A DNA stretch of 64,000 nt from Spodoptera frugiperda. Its lineage: Eukaryota; Arthropoda; Insecta; Lepidoptera; Noctuidae. Position 1 is the first letter of the stretch, and each line of letters starts with the position of its first letter. The position numbers and the translations under genes were made by a program. The notes under the pieces were generated by a model. It worked only from the letters and a program-made list of their open reading frames with translations, did no database searches and was not told the DNA's origin. Positions 58,455-64,000 of this stretch are shown here, piece by piece. Location of the stretch: NCBI RefSeq assembly GCF_023101765.2, contig NC_064226.1, positions 14,081,251 through 14,145,250 of the forward strand, written 5' to 3'.

Positions 58455-58590
58455 CCATTTTGAAATCTTTTTGTATTTTATATGGATAGGGGTAAACGAG
58501 GAGACGGTTTACATGTCCCAACCATTTTGAAATCATTTTGTATTTTTTATGGATAGGGGCAAACGTATAGATGGGTCACATTTACCCTTA
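58455..58590 (+). repeat. Short tandem duplication, about 68 bp, in a family H remnant
   Basis: 'CCATTTTGAAATCTTTTTGT ... GGATAGGGGTAAACGAGGAG' is followed by 'CCATTTTGAAATCATTTTGT ... GGATAGGGGCAAACGTATAG'. The GGTAAACGAGGAGACGG part matches the start of the family H repeat. A separate piece at about 58655-58690 (CAGCGCCGCCCATGCACAAC) matches its middle. Confidence 0.75.
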
Positions 58591-58989
58591 ATACGAAATT
58601 GCTTTACGTTTTACGAAATCAAAACGAGCTTACGTTCGGCGCTCTAATATTTAGCAGTCAGCGCCGCCCATGCACAACTTCAAACGCCTAATATGTAAGC
58701 CTAGTATTTCTTAAAGATTTGAAAAAAATAGAAACCGTTACTAATCGCCTTTGAATGAAATGATGTTACAAGCCAGACATGTTTGGGTACTAATCGAATA
58801 TTAAACAAATAAGATAGTACGTTATCTGTTTGGTGACCGCTATCAATTGGTTACTGGTGACGTTGAAGATGTCTGTATTTGCACAGACGAGGTAATCAAT
58901 AAAGGACTTGCATACTTGCCTTGATGTTTCTGTACCACACGTCACTTCTTAAGGGCCGACTTACTTAGATTCAACCATAAGTAAAAAGG
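58591..58989. other. Repeat remnants only
   Basis: Includes a worn piece of the CCTTAG MITE (58607-58650, 'GAAATCAAAACGAGCTTACG' and 'TTCGGCGCTCTAATATT'). It also holds the family H middle piece, then AT-rich sequence. Confidence 0.45.
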
Positions 58990-59090
58990 CTTTTGTTTGA
59001 GGGGTAATCATCCAATGCCTTCTCCTGCTTTTCGAGCCGGAGCCCCGATAACCCCTTAAGTAGTCCGCAGCTCCGGATCAGATAATTAAA
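58990..59090 (-). mobile_element. Retroposon family S copy with internal deletion
   Basis: 'GGGGTAATCATCCAATGCCT' is joined directly to 'CTCCTGCTTTTCGAGCCGGA', so about 60 bp containing the GTCAGACTCTTACTGAC core are missing. The right end is 'GTAGTCCGCAGCTCCGGATC'. Confidence 0.7.
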
Positions 59091-59120
59091 TAGGCTAATG
59101 CTTGATAATGTAGCCTAAAT

Positions 59121-59260
59121 AAACGACCAGATGGATAACCTAATGGTAAGCAATCGGTGTCGCCCGAGGACACACTTAACACTAGAGAAGTTACAAGTGC
59201 GTTACCGGCCTTTTGTGGTTCAGGATTTAAGGAATATCTGGTGCGTTTAAAGGATTTTGA
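59121..59260 (+). repeat. Family H repeat copy
   Basis: 'CGACCAGATGGATAACCTAA', 'TGGTAAGCAATCGGTGTCGC' and 'GTTACAAGTGCGTTACCGGC', then 'GGTTCAGGATTTAAGGA'. It lies about 430 bp upstream of the amine-oxidase-like gene. Confidence 0.65.
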
Positions 59261-59692
59261 ATCTTCTAGTTCAAGACAAATGTTATTGATTTTCAGCTCA
59301 GTATTAGTGTAGTGTCAGAAGTCGTGAATAGGTACATCCCCAATCTGGGGAATAACAGACGACGTCCAAAAAGAGTAAAATATATAACCTCTGATTTAAT
59401 CTTTTAAATCCGCTTGCACAATATGATCTCATTTGAGACGTCATACAAAAACCGCAAATTGATTCGAAGTAACTGAATTATTATACTAACATATGAGATA
59501 AAGTTGAGATTTGGTTGAGATATTTTTAAATCACATTGAACGTATTGGTATAACAACGATTTCGAAGTAAACTCCTTTGATTATTTATGTCATTAAAAAG
59601 TAGACCCTATCAAATGTCAATGTCAATGCAACTGTCACTCAAATAGGATTCCGTTTATTTTATATCATCTCAATAAATAGTTATTGTGGGAA

Positions 59693-61390
59693 ATGGTGAA
59701 GAAGTTTGGCATAGGAGGCAAAACTAGTGTTCAGGCTGACGTCATAGTCCTAGGATGCACGCTACCAGGCATCGTAGCGGCACACAAACTCAAGAGGAAA
59801 TTCGGAGACTCCATGGACATCGTAGTACTGGACCTCGGCTCCACCTTCAACTACCAGTCCAAATGCAATGTGGCATTCACAGAACACAGCGACTCAGACT
59901 CCGACACTGAAAGCACTAACACCATGTACTATGACTACACAGCCCGGCAGCTGCTAGACAACGTAGCCAGGATTTACCTCCTCCAATACGCCAAAGAATT
60001 CAAATTACCCCTACCGAAGTCCATTATCAATCCAGAAAATCAAATAAAAACAGAACTTGATAAAGAATCATCCAGTTTATCATCAGACCAAGACGAAGGG
60101 ATTCCATTACAAAAGCTTTTCCAATATCCCAACGGTACTACTGTAGAGTTTTTGAACAACCTTCATGATTTTGAATACTTGAGTTTCTTAGAAAAGTTTG
60201 AACTAAATCAATATCAAACGTTTTTGGATCAATGCATGATTGAGCTGTTTCAAACAAATAAAGTGAATCTAGACCAAGAGAGGAAAGTGTTACTGTACTA
60301 CGACCGGACCACGATGGAGAAAAATATTTGCGAGACGCTTCTTTTTTCAACTTCAAGGGAAATAATGAGAATTATAGTAAGATTGGTCTGTGGAGCTCCA
60401 GCTAAGAGAGTATCCCTTCTCTTCTACCTCCACCAGTGTTACAGAACGAGTAGCACCAAGAACCACCTCGGCGGACTGAACACGAGGTTCAGAGAAAAAT
60501 TATTAGGCCATTGTAGAAAACGTCTTTCCAGTAAACTTCAACAAAGTATAGCTGACATTACGATGGAAACTAAATCTATTAAGCAAATCCGCACGTATTC
60601 GGAACAGGTCATTCTAGAAACTTTAAAGGGTGAAATTACTTACACTTGCAATTTACTAGCGATGGCGTTACGACCTGAGCAATTACATAATATTCACGTC
60701 GAAGATCGATTAATGTCTGAAAAACACATAGAAATAACCAAGGATTTACAACCAGGCTATGCCAAAAAATTTAATATACTATACAAGGACAATTTTTGGA
60801 GTAAACAAGGATACAGCGGGGACATATTTAGTATGTGTGGACCAATCATTTGGGCGATGGAAAGGCCAAGAATGTCGGCTACGGGGAGCTTAGAGAAGTA
60901 CTGTGGATTAATCGGTTATTTGATGATGCGAGAAAATGATAATGGACATGAATCCAAAACGGCTGTCGTGGAGCAGCTAGTGAAATTGTTTGGTGAAGAA
61001 GCAGCCAACCCAGTGAGTTATAGAGAGACCCTAATAGCTGATGTATATATACCTCGTTGTGGCGACTACACTTCGTTACACAGGTTGATGACTGAAGGGA
61101 GTCCAAAGTTTTTAGAATGGGGAGCGCTTGACGTGTTCGCGGACGGGGATGTGGCGGCGGCGTTAGAAGCTGGTCACACAGCGTACTTACATTTATTGGG
61201 GTGTTTGCGACCGCAAGCGCAGACGTATGACGACATCGTGGCTACTGATTGGCCGACGTTCCTTAGTGACGGTCCGCTGTCCAGGTGGAAGTCGCAGATA
61301 ACCGTAAAAACTGGTCTTAAGATCACCATGTGCACCGTCGCCGTGGTCATTGGTATCAAACTCCTGCGCTCCTGGCTCACTCACAAATAA
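59693..61390 (+). CDS. Amine oxidase (monoamine oxidase-like) family protein, tail-anchored, degenerate FAD motifs
   Basis: An intronless 565-codon frame. I chose ATG 59693 (purine at -3, G at +4; no earlier in-frame ATG near the frame start). Residues 15-50 form the N-terminal dinucleotide-binding fold (ADVIVLGCTLPGIVAAHKL); the usual GxGxxG reads GCTLPG, and the GGRT arginine loop is not recognisable. A central block (about 355-411) aligns with the MAO 'AFW' region: the lysine equivalent to human MAO-B K296 appears kept (K358 or K359), followed by YKDNFW and YSGDIFSM. The SGGCYT segment bearing the covalent-FAD cysteine reads RCGDYT (455-460), so its cysteine is displaced. The aromatic-cage tyrosine near GYMEGAVEAG is replaced by D486 in GDVAAALEAG. 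Residues 542-558 are a hydrophobic tail segment followed by basic residues, as in MAO outer-mitochondrial-membrane anchors. Residues 115-135 are Ser/Glu-rich. It could be a divergent oxidase or a pseudoenzyme; the frame is intact, so it is probably under constraint. Confidence 0.85.
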   Translation: MVKKFGIGGKTSVQADVIVLGCTLPGIVAAHKLKRKFGDSMDIVVLDLGSTFNYQSKCNVAFTEHSDSDSDTESTNTMYYDYTARQLLDNVARIYLLQYAKEFKLPLPKSIINPENQIKTELDKESSSLSSDQDEGIPLQKLFQYPNGTTVEFLNNLHDFEYLSFLEKFELNQYQTFLDQCMIELFQTNKVNLDQERKVLLYYDRTTMEKNICETLLFSTSREIMRIIVRLVCGAPAKRVSLLFYLHQCYRTSSTKNHLGGLNTRFREKLLGHCRKRLSSKLQQSIADITMETKSIKQIRTYSEQVILETLKGEITYTCNLLAMALRPEQLHNIHVEDRLMSEKHIEITKDLQPGYAKKFNILYKDNFWSKQGYSGDIFSMCGPIIWAMERPRMSATGSLEKYCGLIGYLMMRENDNGHESKTAVVEQLVKLFGEEAANPVSYRETLIADVYIPRCGDYTSLHRLMTEGSPKFLEWGALDVFADGDVAAALEAGHTAYLHLLGCLRPQAQTYDDIVATDWPTFLSDGPLSRWKSQITVKTGLKITMCTVAVVIGIKLLRSWLTHK

Positions 61391-61450
61391 CCCGAACAGT
61401 TGTTTTGTTTTTGACGACTTTTAATTTTTATAGATATGTTTTTGTTTGAA

Positions 61451-61456
61451 TAAATT
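61451..61456 (+). terminator. Polyadenylation signal of the amine-oxidase-like gene
   Basis: AATAAA lies 61 bp after the stop codon and is followed by a T-rich stretch (TTATTTTATTTT). It gives a short 3' UTR. Confidence 0.75.
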
Positions 61457-62077
61457 ATTTTATTTTATAATTTTCCTCTTTCTTCTTTTAAAAGTTTCAG
61501 CCAACTCTGAGAAATGGTCAAGTTTTTCCCCGTGATAAGATTTAAACATCGTTATTTCGTAATATTACGTTGTTGTGCAGAATGTGTTTAAAGAAAATTG
61601 TCGTCATTACGTGTAATCTGATATCGTATTTTATCAATCATATTAATTAAGTTGATTATATTTCCTTGAACTTAAAATAAAACGTTGTATATAGATAAAC
61701 AGATAATTGGTATATGTAATCTGGTTAAGATCATCTATTTTTGTTATACAGAAATGGTGGCTCAATGTTGTAGATTTTCTGTTTTGATTTTTGCTTCTTA
61801 ATGCAATTGTTTTACCCGACACAGGGTTCAAATTAGCTAGATAATACGTAGCAGCTTTCAAGGATTTCTCCTTGTATTTCAAAGAGTATAGTTTAAAGTT
61901 AACACGAGTGGTCTAACTGAGATTTCCGCCTTCATCATCCTGTGTCTCATTGACTGAGGTCGATGACCGCAGTGGTGTGATTCCAATACTTATTATATTA
62001 TACCTACTTTGTTTGCAATATTTCATAAGAACTAAGGACGTTTTGCAAAGTATGATCATTTTCTTTTTCTATTCTTA

Positions 62078-62155
62078 CTGCCGCACTCAGAGACATTTAA
62101 TGATTACTTAAATAAAATTATTCCTTAATAACGATTTTGTACATAAATTATTTTA
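62078..62155 (+). mobile_element. Half copy of the CTGCCGTACTCAGAG MITE
   Basis: CTGCCGCACTCAGAGACATT followed by TAATGATTACTTAAAT and 'CCTTAATAACGATTTTGTAC'. It stops at the centre of the foldback; the right arm is missing. Confidence 0.7.
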
Positions 62156-62296
62156 GGAATATTAGACTGAGCTTTCAAGATATTCTTCCCTTCAATGATC
62201 CAGACATTTATAGGCTGTGTCCTATGTCCTGCACAATACAATATAAATTAAATGGTGACATTTCTATAACATCACATCACGCATACATCAACAACC

Positions 62297-62392
62297 CACA
62301 ATAAGCCACTACTACTTAAAAGGCCTCTTCTCGCACAGAAAAGGTTTGAGCAATAATCACCACGCTTGCTTAATGCATGTTGGCATTACATC
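62297..62392. repeat. Second copy of the TAATCACCACGCTTGC repeat
   Basis: 'AAAGGCCTCTTCTCGCACAG' and 'CAATAATCACCACGCTTGCT', then 'TAATGCATGTTGGC'. Shorter than 14820-15110. Confidence 0.6.
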
Positions 62393-64000
62393 ATATCGGT
62401 TAAAATCACATAAAGAGATGCTATAATTAATACAATAATCATTAACTTCTATCTAAGTATATGTACATACTAGGTAAATTAATTAACAAGAAACCAGCTA
62501 TTTAATTCAATACTTAACAATTTACATGTAAAAGGACGTCGTAAATATTCACAGCGCATCCTGCCGCTGCCCGTGGACTATATTAGGGACAATTGGCCTG
62601 ACCTTCGAGGTATCGACAAGGGCGAGGACACACAATCAGGCCAAGTTCACCCATGGTGTAACTTGGTGACTCAGGACTTACTTGGTATTGGTAGTCTTCC
62701 TGATGGACATGTAATACGGTAATGTTCTATTAGTCAAAGATGTAGGGATGTCAATTTGAAATGTGAGAATTAGTTTAAAGTATTTTGGAGTAGAGCCTGG
62801 AATAAGAAGTTTAGTGTGTTGCTAATTTAAAATGCATTGCGATTCGTTAATGAGTAGGCGTTATTATAAGAGAACTTGTATAATAACTTGAATTATTTCA
62901 ACGAATGACTTTTTGGTTTTTGCTTTATGCCAACATACATTTAATTTTATTTAACTAATTATCATAATCTTGATTCTTGAGTTATGAAACAAGATATCTC
63001 TCATAAATATTTTGTAAAATAATAAACTAATTTCATTAATCAATTCAATATTCTTATATGTGCAATATGACACGTGTAAATTAAAACAATTTTCTTAATT
63101 TTCTCGTGTCTCAATATCTAGTATGTAATTATTATTAAATGCCGTGAGTGATACACGTAAGGTCTTATTGCTCGTAGGTTTCTGGCAGGCACTTGTAATT
63201 CATGTTTCATTGCTTGAATTGTGTAGCTGTCTGTTAGTTACTCATTATTCACCATGCAGTAAATTCCATGGCCTTTAGATTTAAATTATTTATATTAATA
63301 ACTTCAACATAGTTGGTACATTACGTGATAAGAACTTACCGAAGTTACCAAACATTGACCTATCTAAGTTTTTCTCATCTGCAGGCAACACAACACATTA
63401 GTATTTTATGAAATGAGGTGTCCACAAACTGGCCTTTGAGTCAAAGGATGTGACCATATGACACAATTGACATACACTTTTACTTAAAGCACATCAGCTT
63501 TCTATTTCCATTAGGTAGGCCCATGGAAGCTTATTACCAAATATTAGAAACCTTTTTAACTGCGCCTACGTTTCTCATCGCTTATCAAGCGCCGAAATTA
63601 TAGCAAATGTTTTTATTTAGAAGAACCGAAGGAGCCTACTCGAGACCTAATAATAAAATCGAAGAATACCTATAAGTACTGGAACAATTATTTTTTTCTT
63701 AATATCTAATTGAAAACCTCTAACTACTTACAGGAAATAGAAAAAATAACTTCGGAACAAAAACAAAATGGCGATGTCGGAACAGGAAACGTTTTGTTTT
63801 TATTTATTGCTTTGACTTAGTCACAGTCTGATGGTTTCTAAACATGGATTATCTTTCTTTAGGCAGAAGTAGTTCATGATCATTGTCTCGGCCTGGTACC
63901 ACTCAGCCTACCAGACAAGGTTTTTAGTCTTATTATTTTGTAGGTTGGTTATAGTACTATAACTACTACTATAACTACGACGCTTCATGACAGGAGAGCC

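Larger units (their letters stand above)
61457..64000. other. No gene seen; repeat fragments
   Basis: AT-rich. Holds a half MITE at 62078-62155 and a dispersed repeat piece at 62297-62392 (both listed). 'ACTGCTTGAATTGTG' and similar words further right have no gene context. Confidence 0.5.

Overview
This 64 kb window is AT-rich eukaryotic nuclear DNA, almost certainly from a moth. The evidence is the density of interspersed repeats of types I recall from Lepidoptera, probably noctuid-like: tRNA-derived SINEs, 'CACCTGATGGTAAGCAATCG' repeats, non-autonomous elements ending in a 'GCGGGCGAAGCTAGT' type end, and R1/I-like LINE fragments. Together with long gene-free stretches this points to an intergenic or long-intron region. 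The species is not determinable by eye.

Only one complete gene is evident. It lies at 59693-61390 (+) as a single open frame of 565 codons followed by an AATAAA signal. It encodes a monoamine-oxidase-fold protein with a C-terminal membrane anchor, but several FAD and active-site motifs are degenerate, so it looks like a divergent amine oxidase or a pseudoenzyme. A second, weaker coding signal is a probable 5' coding exon at 6974-7224 (-) with a good splice donor and a CpG-rich upstream flank; its gene would continue leftward. A third CpG-rich stretch, around 52290-52943, could hold another first exon on the minus strand, at low confidence.

The rest is a mosaic of repeats. From left to right: 1-7 kb is gene-poor with a foldback carrying three evenly spaced ATCGAT words. 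A Harbinger-like, highly self-complementary MITE sits at 8982-9168. 13-21 kb holds a retroposon with a 15-bp target duplication, and a long non-autonomous element (17.4-19.0 kb) carrying a rearranged LINE reverse-transcriptase fragment. 26-36 kb holds SINEs, small foldback MITEs and short perfect hairpins.

A 1335-bp DNA transposon (43651-44985) has 'CACTGGTCAACA' ends, a TAA target duplication and the decayed remains of a cysteine-containing protein of unknown function. At 45-46 kb there is a 150-bp tandem duplication inside another element. An 880-bp terminal-inverted-repeat element with a GC-rich core is nested in an older element at 49.4-50.5 kb. 53-59 kb holds MITEs, tandem duplications and retroposon pieces up to the amine-oxidase-like gene. 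The last 2.5 kb has only repeat fragments.

There is no operon-like organisation. The most interesting items are the 43.7-45.0 kb transposon, the degenerate amine oxidase-like gene and the GC-cored element at 49.5 kb. Family identifications rest on recall of conserved motifs; no database search was possible.
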